From contig LLCB01000008.1 of NCBI GenBank assembly GCA_001414345.1, forward strand, positions 62,001-126,000: a stretch of DNA of 64,000 nt, given 5' to 3'. The DNA comes from Hymenoscyphus infarciens. Lineage: Eukaryota; Ascomycota; Leotiomycetes; Helotiales; Helotiaceae. The notes under the pieces were generated by a model. The model searched no databases, was not told the origin of the DNA, and saw only the letters and a program-made list of their open reading frames with translations. The position numbers and the translations under genes were made by a program. Numbering within the stretch: position 1 is the first letter of the stretch; every line of letters starts with the position of its first letter. Below, piece after piece: positions 34,901-46,038 of this stretch.

Positions 34901-36069
34901 TAAAAAGGTCTAAGTAAGTTTAGTGTTAATTTAGAGGTCTAAACGATTAGGTACTAAAAGAGTATATAAGTAGCTATCTACTTTAGCTTAATTATAGGTT
35001 TTTAGGTCTTATTTATATTAAGTTAATATATCTACTTTTTAATTACTCTTCTTAGACGTAAATTAGATCTAAAAGTTAAAGTCTAATAAAAACTCTATCT
35101 ATTAGACTTACTTAGCTATAAGTAGCTTAGTTATTATAAAGTATTTTAATAATCTATAATCTAAATATATATTAATATACTTCTAATATAATATAAGTTT
35201 AAAGCGCTATTTCTTAAAAGCTTTTATAATAGTAGATAGTTCTTTATTATAGATCTCCTAGTTCGATTTATAGCTAACTAGAACGTGTAAGTAGAACCTA
35301 ATAGAGTACTAAAAGCTATTATATTATTATAAGAATATACCTACTATTACTTCTTCTAAGGAGTCTATTTCTACCTTTATATTATAATCGAGGTTAAAGT
35401 AGTATAATATTTAAATCGTAAGTAGTCTAGTCCTTAGTACTTTAAAGGCTTCTTTATATTTAAGTATTTATAAAAATAGCTCTATAAAGTATATTATTAT
35501 AGTTAAAGGTTTAATAATTTTAATATAACCTTTAATAAATTATCTATAGAATTCTATAAACCTTAAATAAGACTTTATACCTATTATAGTATTAAGTTAA
35601 ACCTAGTTTTATAAAGGCTCTACTTTTTTAAGATTAACTTTAAGTCCTTTTATAGTTAAGATAAATCTTAAGTATTTAACTCTAGTAATACTAAATTTGC
35701 TTTTCTTAATATTAATCTAAAGTTCTACTTCTTAGAGCTAATTTAGAATCTTCTTAACTTATTTCTTATATTCTTTAATAGTATCTAAATAAATTAAAAT
35801 ATCGTCTAAGTAGGTAATATAGAAGTCGTCTAAATAGTTAATTAAGACGTTGTTTATATAACGTTAATAAGTAGTAAGGCTATTATAGAGTCTAAAAGAA
35901 AGGACCTTATATTTATATATACTATATCTAGTTCTAAACGTAGTTATCTCTTCTAAGTTAAGGTTTATTTAGATATAATAGAAAGCTTATCTAATATCTA
36001 ATTTAGTAAAGATTTTAGCTATTCTTATTCTAGAAAGAAGCTTATTAATATAAGAGATTAGATAAGAAT
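31921..36069 (-). pseudogene. 3' half of element 2 internal region
   Basis: It runs parallel to 24450-28570 of element 1: polypurine tract, the antisense frame, chromodomain, integrase, RNase H and the second half of reverse transcriptase (YLDD complement near 35810-35825). Composition is extremely AT-rich and nearly every former CpA is lost. Confidence 0.75.
32500..33230 (+). pseudogene. same plus-strand ORF remnant in element 2
   Basis: A more degraded copy of 25028-25750, in the same place relative to the 3' LTR and pol. The Lys-rich part near 32740-32830 (KEEKREIKKATKALDKVL-like) and the acidic Glu-rich tail near 33090-33190 are still readable in different frames. Confidence 0.4.
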
Positions 36070-36260
36070 TATAACGGCTCTCTATAAATATATAAAGAGA
36101 GTGCTTGTAGAATAGTACCTAGTATTAAGGAAAACTAAACTAAAGAGAAAAGCGAAGAGTATAGATACTCTAGCTTTATTTATATATATTAAGCGAAGCC
36201 TTAGTAAAGCTTTAGGCTAACCTAGTTATGTAAGTGATATATATAACTAGGACTATTATA
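36070..36260 (-). repeat. 3' LTR of element 3
   Basis: 191 bp; more C-to-T/G-to-A changed than its partner at 41679-41869 (TTTAGGCTAACCTAGTTATG versus CTCGGGCTAACCTGGTTACG). Confidence 0.85.
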
Positions 36261-39200
36261 CTACCCCCTCTTTAAAAGGGCTCTTTATAACTAAGCGGCT
36301 TTGTTCTCTTTTAATATAAGAGTATTAAGCTCTAGCTTACTATAATCCTCTCTTCTAGCCTTATATACTATTTTCTACAGCGGAAGAGCTTCTAGAGGAC
36401 TAGCTATTTTTGACTTCTTTAAATAGAACCTCTCTACTAGTTATAACGTATATATTAGTTATTAAGCTAGATACTAATTAAGGTCTTTATTATAGCCTTT
36501 CTACTTAATTTAGTAATAGAGAGACTATTATCTCTTCTTACTAGCTAGTATTTCTTTGATCTCCTATTCCTCTTCTTTGTTTATAATAATTAGTAAGAGT
36601 AGTATAACTACTTATCCTAGTAAGGGATTGTTTATAGCCTTATATAACTTCTTAGAAGTAAAGATAGAGTAAACTTTAATAGAAGCTAGTAGTTATAATT
36701 AGAAAGTAGAACCTACTTCTTTAAGGATCTTAAAAGGGCTAGCTATCTAGTAGTCTAGCTTTTAGCTTAGTTATTAAGTTACTTAGTCCTTTATTATAAT
36801 AAAGACTATATCTTCTACTCTAAAATTAACGTCTTATCTATATTTATTTACGTCTTATTCCTTCTTTTATTAAGCTTTTAATATATTTACTTAGCTAATA
36901 TCTAAGACCTTCTAGATTATCTTTATAACTACTATAGCCTCTTTTTATAATAGCTATTCTTTTATATTAGCTAGTTCTAGTATTTACTAGTTAAACAAGG
37001 TTCTTAGTATATATCTCTTTTATAACTTAAAAGGTAATATTCTAATAGTACTATAAAGTAGTACTAACTATATATAGTCTATTATTAGAAGGATCTTAGA
37101 CTAATTAGTATAATAATAATTAATATATAACTATAAATACTAATTAAGGTATTAATTTATAATCTTAGTCTAGCTATCTATTTAAGCGTAGTTTATAGTT
37201 AAGAGTTAAAGCTAAATACCTAGGATTTAAGTAAACTCTCTCTAGAATATAGTAATAAAGTAAGAGCCTCTATCTAATATTATACTTTCTAGAATCCTAT
37301 AGTATTATAGAATATATTTAATATATAACCTTACTATCTATTTAGAAGTAATATTCTTATAGTAGGGTATTAAAATAGACTATTTAAATAAGTAGTCTAT
37401 TACTATAAATACGTTATTATAACTATACTTATTAACTAGAAAGGACTTAAAATCTATAGCTATATATTACTATATATATAGTAGTACTAGGAGTAAGTAT
37501 AGATAGCTAGGTGTTTTATCTTAAGAAACGTCTACTCTTTTATAATTATAATAGTTTTATATATATCTTATAATATTAGTTTTTATATTTTACTAGATAT
37601 ATCTTAAATATAAAATCTAATAAGTCTTATCTCTTTCTAAGTAAGTTAAAAGTATCTAATTATAAGCCTTATAAATTAGGTCTATTCTTAGTATATCTAT
37701 GTCTAGTACTACTAAGTAGTTTTAGTAAAGTAAAAGGCCTTCCTCTAAGGTATATAAGGAATTAGTATTAGTTTTAGCTTATACTTATATAGCTTAAAGT
37801 GTTATAGTATCCTTGTTTACTTAGTAGATTTATTCTAAAAGTATAAATAATTCTTAGAAGTAGTTATTATTAACTAGAGCTAGTATAATTAAGCTTATTT
37901 TAACCTCTAGGTTTTTAAGTGCTTCTATATTAACTTATTCCTTTATTAGGAGTATATAGGTTTAATACTACTTTTTAAGTTCTTTTTATAAGTATATCTT
38001 ATTTACTTTATAAGTTAAAGTATCTATTTTACTATTCTTATATCTTAAACAGAATATAATAATAAAATAGTACTTAACTAAGGCTTTAGCCTACCTCGCT
38101 TAATAGGTAGTAAGTTACTTAGTAGTTATAAAGTACTTAAGCGCCTTATAATTAGTATAAATATAGATTTTCAAATAAGTACTTTATAGTTCTAGTCTCT
38201 ATTTTATAAGTAAGTATATAATAGTAAGCAGCTCTTTATTATATATTTCATAGTTATACTTAGCTAGAGATATAGTCTTATTAAAGTAGGCTATAAGGTA
38301 CTATTCTCTATTAGCTTATTATTATTATAATACTCTAGTAATAATTCTATCTAAAGCGTTTATCTTAATTATAGTAGAGAGATTAAGAGAGTAGTAGTAG
38401 AGGATTAGTATAGAGGTAAGTACTACTTTTAGGTCTTTAAACGCTTCCTAATACTCCTTATTAAAATTAAAAGGTATATTATTCTATGTTAGATATACTA
38501 AGAGCTTTATAATTATACTATAGTTCTAGATAAACCTTTAGTAGAAGTTATAGAAACTAAGGAAGCTTTAAACGCCTTTTACTATCTCTAGAGCTTACTA
38601 TTTCTATACTACTAAGACCTTTTTAGGGTCTACTTTAATACTATTAGTATTAATAATAAACCTAAGGTATTTTATCTTCTTAATATTAAACTTATACTTC
38701 TTAATATTAACCTATAACTTAGTATCTTTAAGATGTTAAAAGACTTTTTATATATACTCTTTATATTTAAGAACGTTTAATAAATAGATAAGGATATTAT
38801 CTAAGTAAGTAGAGTAGAAGTTATTTAAATAGTTAAATAGGACGTTGTTTATATAGTACTAGTAGGTAGACAAGCTATTTATTAGACTAAATAGTAGAAC
38901 CTTATACTTATATATTCTATAGTAGGTATAAAAAGTAGTTAATTTCTTAGTGTCTAGATCTATTTATATATAGTAGAAGGCTTACTAGATATCTAGCTTA
39001 GTAAAAATATAAGCTTAACTAATATATATAAGCGTTTTATTAATTAGAGGTAATAGATAGTAGTCTTTTTAAGTAAGATTATTAAGTTTTTAGAAGTTAA
39101 TATAGAAACGTAGCCTTTTATCTACTTTCTTTATAAATAGAATAGAAGTAGTAAAAGGGGACTAGCTATATTTAATAAACCCTTTATAAAGATTCTCTAA

Positions 39201-41678
39201 GATATATTCCTTTATAGCTAATAACTCTTTTATAGATATCTTATATAAAAGAGAATATCTAAGAGTATTTAGACTTTTAAGATTAATCTTATAGTTATAG
39301 TATTAGTAAAATAAGAGAGTATCTAAGGTAGCCTTAGAAAATACCTCTTTAAAGTCCTAGTACTTATTAGAAAGAGCGATATTAGAGGCTATATCTAGTT
39401 CTTAATTAACTATAATAGTATTAATTTTATATATACTTATAGTAAATATCTTACTATCCTTTTAGAGTAAGTAATAATATATTCTTATAGCTAAAATAGC
39501 TAAAATGTTAATAATAGAGTCTAACTTCTTTAAGATAAAGGGTTTCTAATAGTATACTAGGGTAAGTACCTTCTTTATAACGCTTTTAAGTTCTTTCTTT
39601 ATAACCTAGTATTTTACTTATATTAAGAACTTATAGCCTCTCTTACTATATATAGTTAGAGTATAACTAGCTAAGGTTATAGTATTAATTTTAAGGTAAT
39701 CTATAGGCTCTAAAAGCCTTTTATCTTATTAGTACTATTCGTCTATTTCTATAGCTCGGTTACGAGTATTAGCTTTATCTTAGTAAGAGAGTATAAAGTC
39801 TTTTAGTTATATAGTATCTTAAGAGAGAGGAGTCGGCTATTAAGTAGAGAAGTAAAGCTTAAGGTTATTAGGCTAGAGTAGTTTCTAATAAGTTATGTCG
39901 ATGTTAATATAAAAGTACTTAAAGAACCTCTAGCTAAGGATGATATTATATAGACCTAAGTCTAAGAGGATAAATAGTATATTAAAGAATTTATAGCTAT
40001 CTAAGATATAATTTAAAAGAAGATAGTATATAACTTTACTTCTAATTTCTCTATTATATCTATAAATCTTAATAGAGGTAAGAAGTCTTTTAGTCTTTAA
40101 ACTATAGAACTTTATAAGGTTATAACTAAGTTATATATTTATAAAAGAAAAGGTATTTACTTTAAGGTTACTAAGAGTAGTAGTTTATATACTAAATCTA
40201 TTAATAGTTATTATACTAAGTAAAGTAAATGCTTTTCTACTAATTAATAACTATAGATTAATCTTAGAGAGATTAATTCTATATTTACCTAAGAAGGAGT
40301 CTTCTCTTAAGCTTCTTCGTTTTCTAACTCTAAACTAGTATCTTTTCCTTTAAACTCTTTAAGGTTAACCTTATATATCCTTAGCTTTAGATAATCCTTA
40401 ACGTAATAACTAGGCTTACTATAGTTAAAGTACTTATTTAATAGTCTTAGAGTTAAGTAGTTATTTATAGTAGAGGCGTTAGAGCGTCTAAGAGGGATAA
40501 AGAGGGCTATAGAGGAAGAAGGGCTAGTAGGTGTAGGAGTAGGCGTATATAAGTTTAAAGTAGGAGGAAAGTTCGTTACTTATACCCTTTAAGAAGCGAG
40601 ATTTTAGAGATTATTATTAATATTACTTATAAGATTATAAAAGGAGTTTATATCTCTCTTAGCTTAGAACTTAGTAATAATAAGAGATTAGTATAGTATA
40701 AAGGTTAACTTATTCTATAAGTCTTCTACCTAGTCTTATAAGAGAACTTTAGCTTTATCTATAAGTTATTAGAACTTAGTATAGAAGTTATAGAAAGTTT
40801 CTATCTTTAATATAATAAGGTCTTAGTATTAGATATAAGCTTTTTAGTATAAGTAAAGGCTAATAACGATGTTTTAGAGGTAAGTTAATATCTCTTTATA
40901 GCTATTAAACTAGTTAATAGTATTAAACTTATATCTTAGGTAAATATAGTTTTAGGCTCTTTTAGAAGTATAGTAGAAAATTAAATTTATCTTTACTTCT
41001 TTAGACTTAAAGTAGTTAGTATTAATAGATAACTTTGCTATGATTTTAGTTTCCTAGGTTACGTAGATAAATTCGTCTTTTATAGTAAATTAGCGAGGAT
41101 TAGCTATCTTATTTATCTTCTTAGATAATAGAGTTATAGAAGAGGAACGAGTTATATTAAGAGTTTATAGCTAAATAGAGGTATATTAATAGGAAGTACT
41201 AGCTATATTTAAAGTATTTACTTTAAGTTTATAAACTTTACTTATTAATAAGGTTATTACTTTAAGGATTTATTATAGAGTAGAGTTAGGTAGAGGTAGT
41301 TTAAGGATCTTATACTATAAGGAACTAGTAGTTGCCTTAGTAGGAGGAGGTAGTAATAGTATAGTAATAGCTAGTATATATGTTTTTTTAGGTTAAGTTC
41401 TTAAGCTAGATTAGGACGCGACGTTAATAGAAGAGAGAAGAGGGATTAGCTCTACTAACTCTAAAGTAAGATAGAATAGTTCTTAAGTTAATAGGTTACT
41501 TTTAAAAGACTTAACATAGCTAATAGAAGAACGCTAGACCTTACTACTCGACGTAAATAGGTTAGGCTTTATAGAAGAGAAAGGTGAATTTAGTAGATTT
41601 AATATAAGTAAATATATATATTATTATTAGGATATTAGTAAAAGCCTTCCTAAGTAAAGAGAGAGAGTTTAGTTTTAG

Positions 41679-41869
41679 TATAATAGCCCTCTATAAATAT
41701 ATAAAGAGAGTACTTATAGAATAGTACCTAGTATTAAGGAAAACTAAACTAAAGAGAAAAGCGAAGAGTATAAGCACTCTAGCTTTATTTATATATATTA
41801 AGCGAAGCCTTAGTAAAGCCTCGGGCTAACCTGGTTACGTAAGTGATATATATAACTAGGACTGTTATA
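41679..41869 (-). repeat. 5' LTR of element 3
   Basis: 191 bp; the part 41815-41850 keeps CpG sites and is one of the least mutated patches of the stack. Confidence 0.85.
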
Positions 41870-41874
41870 AGAAT

Positions 41875-44831
41875 CGTTTCTTATTAGAGTATTAAGCTTC
41901 TTATAATTAATATAAAACTATAACTTATTATTATTAGCCTTTTTAATAAAGAGTACTAGAGAAGTAAAAGAGCTATTACTATTAATAATAAACCCCTTAT
42001 CTAAGTTCTTTATAAGATACTCCTTTATAGTTTTAAGCTCTATAGTTAACTATTAATATAAAGGTAAAAAGGAATTAAGAAGTAGCTTATTTAAAGTAAT
42101 CTTATAGTTATATTTATAGTAAGAAGAGAGCTTATTAGAAGCTACTTTTAAGAACACGTCTTTATAAAATAAGTAATATTTTAAGAGTTAAGCCTATATT
42201 AGAGTCCTTATCTTATTATTATCTTAGAGAAGAGTAGATCTTTTATTAATAATCTAATCTAGCTTATATATACTTATTATATAAAATTCTAAGTTAGGTT
42301 ATTTTATATTAAAGTATATAGTATTTATACTAATTTTATAAATAAAAGAGTATAGAGTCTAACCTTTTAAGACTATACTAGTAGGTTATAGAAGCTTTAA
42401 ACTAGAGTTAGATATTAAATTTTTAGAAGGTATTATTATAAATAAGAGTAATAACTTAGCTATATTTATAAGTTTACTCTTTTTACGTCTTTCTTATTAA
42501 TAGATTATATATTCTCTTTAATTTATATCTAACTAGTAGTTTAAAAGAGGTTTCTAGTTCTAGCTAGAAAGTAAGAGTAAAATTTCCTTATTATAATAGA
42601 GAGTTAGAGAGTTATTAGCTAGCTAAGTAATCTAGTTCTTTAAAAGGTTAAGAAGAACTTTAAAATAGTTTAACTACTTATTACTAATAATTAGGTCTTA
42701 CTATCTAAAGTCTAGGATAATAAAGGGGTAGTTATAGATATAATACTTATCTATATTTAGATATAGCTATATAAACTAAGTTACCTAGCTTTTAATACTA
42801 TTATTATATTTATAAATAAATATAGAATAAGATAGTCTCTAGATCTATAAACCTATTACTTTTAATAGTTAAAGAGCTAGGAGTTAATTTAGAAACAGGT
42901 ACCTATTTACTCTTATATCTACTAAAGCTTATATTTTAATACTATATCTTTATATACTAAGTATAGTATTTATAAAGAACTATTTTCCTTTTATAAGTTT
43001 AGAAAAGTTGAGTTTAGCTAGATTATATTTATATAAGCCTAGGAAGATATCTTTACCTAGGCCTCTTTATTTTCCTTCTAATCTAAGTTATAGTTAGAGT
43101 ACTCTTTAAATAGTTATTCTTACTTAGGTTAATTATCTATTTTATTAATACTAGGTAAATTAAGATAGTCGAGCTTAATATACTTAGGTTTCCTATAATT
43201 ATAATACTTTATACTAGTAGGGAATCGGTTTATAGATAAAGGTACTAAAGTCTTTAATCTTTTACTAATAGAAGAGAGCTTAAGAGTTTAAGAAGTCTTT
43301 TAAGAAATAGTATAAAGTCTATATAAGAAAGGTAAGAGTTTTATTAAAGAACTAGATAAGAATCGGTTAGTATTAGGCTTTTAGTATAATAAGCTTATTA
43401 TAATAGGTTTTTTAATACTTATTATACTAGTTATATATAACTTAGTATTATAGCGTCGTTCTTTATCTATAAATAATAGGTCTCTTACTATCTTATTAAA
43501 GTTAGAATTCTAGTATCTCTTACTATTAACTAATTAAGTTTAGAGCTAAGGCGTAAGCTTATCTTATATATAGTAGAACTTATCTTACTTAGATACTTCT
43601 CTAAGTATTACTATACTTGAAAAGTAACTTTTAAATTCTATAAAACTTTCTCTTATATAACTTTTCTATCCTATCTAAAGAGACTAAAAAGCGTTTTAAG
43701 TATCCTTCTTCTTATAACTAGTTAAATAGTAGGTATTAAGAAGTTCGATTATTTCTTTATAATCTTTAAATACTATCTTACTTATATTAGACTTATATTA
43801 AGGCTCTAAGTAGTTCTAGGCAAGTTTCGTTATTATCCTCTAAATAAGAGCTTTATAAGTTAAAAGCGTCTAATAATAGTTAATATTTATATAGAGTCGA
43901 TTACGTATTAATATTCTCTATTACTTATATATAGATAAAATACTATTATCTAAAAGTTTAATTTTCTCTATAATCTTACTTTTAATAGGTTAAAGGGTTT
44001 TTAAAGTACTTTTAGGTTATAGGTATAGAGTAGGTTATTATAAGAAAGGAATATTAGAAGTAGAGTCTTACCTAAGATAATAGTTTAAAGAGACTAAAGG
44101 AGGTGTTTATATAGGTTAGATAGAACTTAGACTTTAGTTATTATTTAGTAGTTATTAACTAATTTACTATACTAGGTCTAATAATTAGGCAATTTAATTA
44201 TCTTACTCTAAAATTCTCTATTCTTTTTCTTAATCCTTAGCCTCTATAGCTTAGATTATATCTTATATCTTATCTATATTAGAGAAGTCTTATTAATCTC
44301 TCTAGCTTCTAGATACTAGGCCTTTACCTTTATTATTCTTAGACTTCTTAGTATTCTTAGGAGTACGATACTAAGTTAGAGACCTTTCTATAGAGGCTTA
44401 ACTTTATTCTTTAAGAGAGGGCTCTACGTTTAGAAGCAGAGCTTAGAAGAGACCTAGAGTCGCTCTAGATTCTAATATATTAAATATTAAATTAGAGGGA
44501 GAGAGGAGAGTAAGATTAGATTTAGAAGCCTTCTAGATAACTATTATAAGTCGACTTATTCACCGAATCTAAGGTTATTAGAACTCTTAGAAACACTTAG
44601 CGTATTCTAATCTCTTAACGTATCTATAACACGATTTTTACTAGCTATCTATATAGATACTAAACCCTAGTATTACTAGCTATCTAGATAGTCTCTAATT
44701 ACTCAGCTATATAAGAATACTATTATAATATTCTAAATCGAGAGTAAATCGACTTCTAAATAAAGAGTAGTAATAAGCTTAAAAGAGATATTATTAAGAC
44801 TATTATTAGTAAGAAAGAGTTATTATTTTTA
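41875..44831 (-). pseudogene. 5' half of element 2 internal region (gag, protease, start of RT)
   Basis: Parallel to 28580-31528 of element 1. The start of reverse transcriptase lies at about 41880-42160, protease near 42890-42920, a zinc-knuckle remnant near 43190 and gag up to about 44500. It is separated from its 3' half by element 3. Confidence 0.75.
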
Positions 44832-45209
44832 TATAATAGCACGAAATATATATAACTATAATAGAGGTATATAGAAGTATATATAGAAGAATAATATATA
44901 TAAATACTAGGTACTAATATAAAAGAAAATAATAACTATTCTTCTTCTATACTAAGTATGAATATCTATATATAAGAGGTTAGAGACTACTAAGTCCTAA
45001 AAAGAATAATAACTAAGTCCTTCCTAATATAGCTACTAAAATAATAAGAGCTTTAAAGCTAAATATATAAGACCTTAAAACAAAACATATAACATCTAAT
45101 CCTTACTCTCTTTAGTACTTTCTATCTAATAAGTTATAGAAGCATCGGTAGTTATAGAGGTATTAGCAGTTCTACGAATACCGACAATTCAGGATAGCGT
45201 GCTATTATA
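44832..45209 (-). repeat. 5' LTR of element 2
   Basis: 378 bp, matching the two-part 3' LTR 23733-24086 plus 31897-31920 in length and in distinctive words such as AGAAGCATCG.TAGTTATAGA. Confidence 0.85.
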
Positions 45210-45214
45210 TTACT

Positions 45215-45450
45215 ATCTATCTTATAATAAACTTTAGATTTGTTAGTAGTACTATTATTCTAATAATAATAATAATATACTACTAAAAGAAGCTTAGAAA
45301 AGGAGTAAACTAAGCTCTTCTAAGTAAGATTATTTTTTCTAGTCTATCTATTAGCTAGGCTCTTATTACCTATCTTATAATAAACTTTAGATTTGTTAGT
45401 AGTACTATTATTCTAATAATAATAATAGTATACTATGAAAAGAAGCTTAG
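45215..45450. repeat. 153-bp tandem repeat inside the hAT-like element
   Basis: ATCTTATAATAAACTTTAGA and TTTGTTAGTAGTACTATTAT occur at about 45221 and again at about 45372. The stretch between them ends with AAGTAAGATTATTTTTTCTA, which also stands at about 23687 on the left side of the stack, so more than one unit existed before insertion. Confidence 0.7.
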
Positions 45451-45731
45451 ATACTCTCTAGAAGGCTAGTAAGAGTTCTATAACCTATACTAAAGATACG
45501 CTAACCTCTTATATCCTTTACTCCTATCTAAGCTAAGGTCTAGGCTACTACTAGTACTAAAGAGCTACTTTTATAGTACTTTTTACCTATAGGTTTTAAA
45601 ACTACGATAGTTTACGTAGTTAGTTTTGTTAATTTGTTACTTAGTTCTACTAATAGTACTAAAACCGTAGTACAGTTTAGTATATTCAAAACTAGACGAA
45701 AACTACGAAAACTGTACTATTCCCTACACTG

Positions 45732-46038
45732 GGACTATCTGACAATTGTTGAGTAAAATGTATCTGCGTTAGGCTTCTTACGGTTAACGAGACGAAGCGC
45801 CTTGGATTTAGCCTGAATATTATGCACCAATGAAGTGTCCCTCCTTCATGCGCCGCCGGCTGCATGTCAACGAAGAGCCTTAAAATATAAGGGATATTAT
45901 TCTATAGTATTCACAGCTCCAAACCCGCACTCAAAATCTTAACCCTTTTAATATAAGCGCTGTTTCCAGCTATCAAGATTATTTTGGACCGTTCGGATAA
46001 TCATATAATTCTTAGAATGGAAATATCAAATTCCCAAT
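45732..46038. other. short flank between transposon stack and CRO1 gene
   Basis: Normal composition returns within a few bases of the TIR at 45731. A partial inverted copy of the short dispersed repeat lies at 45866-45885. No gene seen. Confidence 0.5.

Larger units (their letters stand above)
36070..41869 (-). mobile_element. Gypsy-like LTR element 3, 5800 bp, nested in reverse transcriptase of element 2
   Basis: TSD AGAAT stands at 36065-36069 and 41870-41874. Two LTRs of equal length (191 bp), 36070-36260 and 41679-41869, share CTCTATAAATATATAAAGAG and GGAAAACTAAACTAAAGAGA. A polypurine tract (complement of CTACCCCCTCTTTAAAAGG, 36261-36279) fixes the minus orientation. A reverse transcriptase remnant with the YLDD-type box lies near 38790-38830, followed on the minus strand by a Gypsy-type IKKIKYL stretch; a zinc-knuckle remnant lies near 40400-40440. 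It is a different, smaller family than elements 1 and 2. All frames are RIP-broken. Confidence 0.85.
23733..45209 (-). mobile_element. Gypsy chromovirus, element 2 (interrupted by elements 1 and 3)
   Basis: TSD TTACT stands at 23728-23732 and 45210-45214. LTRs begin and end TATAATAGCACG / CGTGCTATTATA, i.e. TG..CA ends altered by C-to-T change. The right (5') LTR is 44832-45209, 378 bp. The left (3') LTR is cut in two: 23733-24086 and 31897-31920, which add to exactly 378 bp. A purine tract follows the 3' LTR (complement of 31921-31936). Without the two insertions the element is about 7.86 kb. On the minus strand, RIP-broken gag with a zinc-knuckle remnant lies near 43190, protease near 42900, and reverse transcriptase at 42160-41875, resuming at 36069 with YLDD near 35815; integrase and chromodomain remnants lie further left. 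It is more heavily mutated than element 1. Confidence 0.85.
23423..45731. mobile_element. hAT-like element (about 827 bp) split by 21.5 kb of nested retrotransposons
   Basis: The outermost layer. Both ends start CAGTGTAGGGAATA on opposite strands (23423 and 45731); with one base gap the match extends over about 24-25 bases to AGTTTT. CAGTG-type ends plus an 8-bp TSD fit the hAT superfamily. Its own sequence is 23423-23732 and about 45215-45731; removing the nested DNA leaves about 827 bp with no transposase frame, so it is non-autonomous. Internally a unit of about 153 bp, containing AAGTAAGATTATTTTTTCTA and ATTTGTTAGTAGTACTATTA, is tandemly repeated, and the retrotransposon landed inside this array. 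The superfamily call is inference from ends and TSD only. Confidence 0.6.

Noticed and set aside
23423..45731. A Starship-like giant cargo element or other single large mobile element
   Set aside because: The 22-kb span has TIRs and a TSD, but everything inside is explained by three LTR retrotransposons with their own TSDs. No tyrosine recombinase (DUF3435) frame or cargo gene is present.
23423..45731. Centromere
   Set aside because: AT-rich, RIP-affected, retrotransposon-dense DNA fits fungal centromeres, but 22 kb with active genes on both sides fits an ordinary heterochromatic island equally well; only CENP-A mapping could tell.
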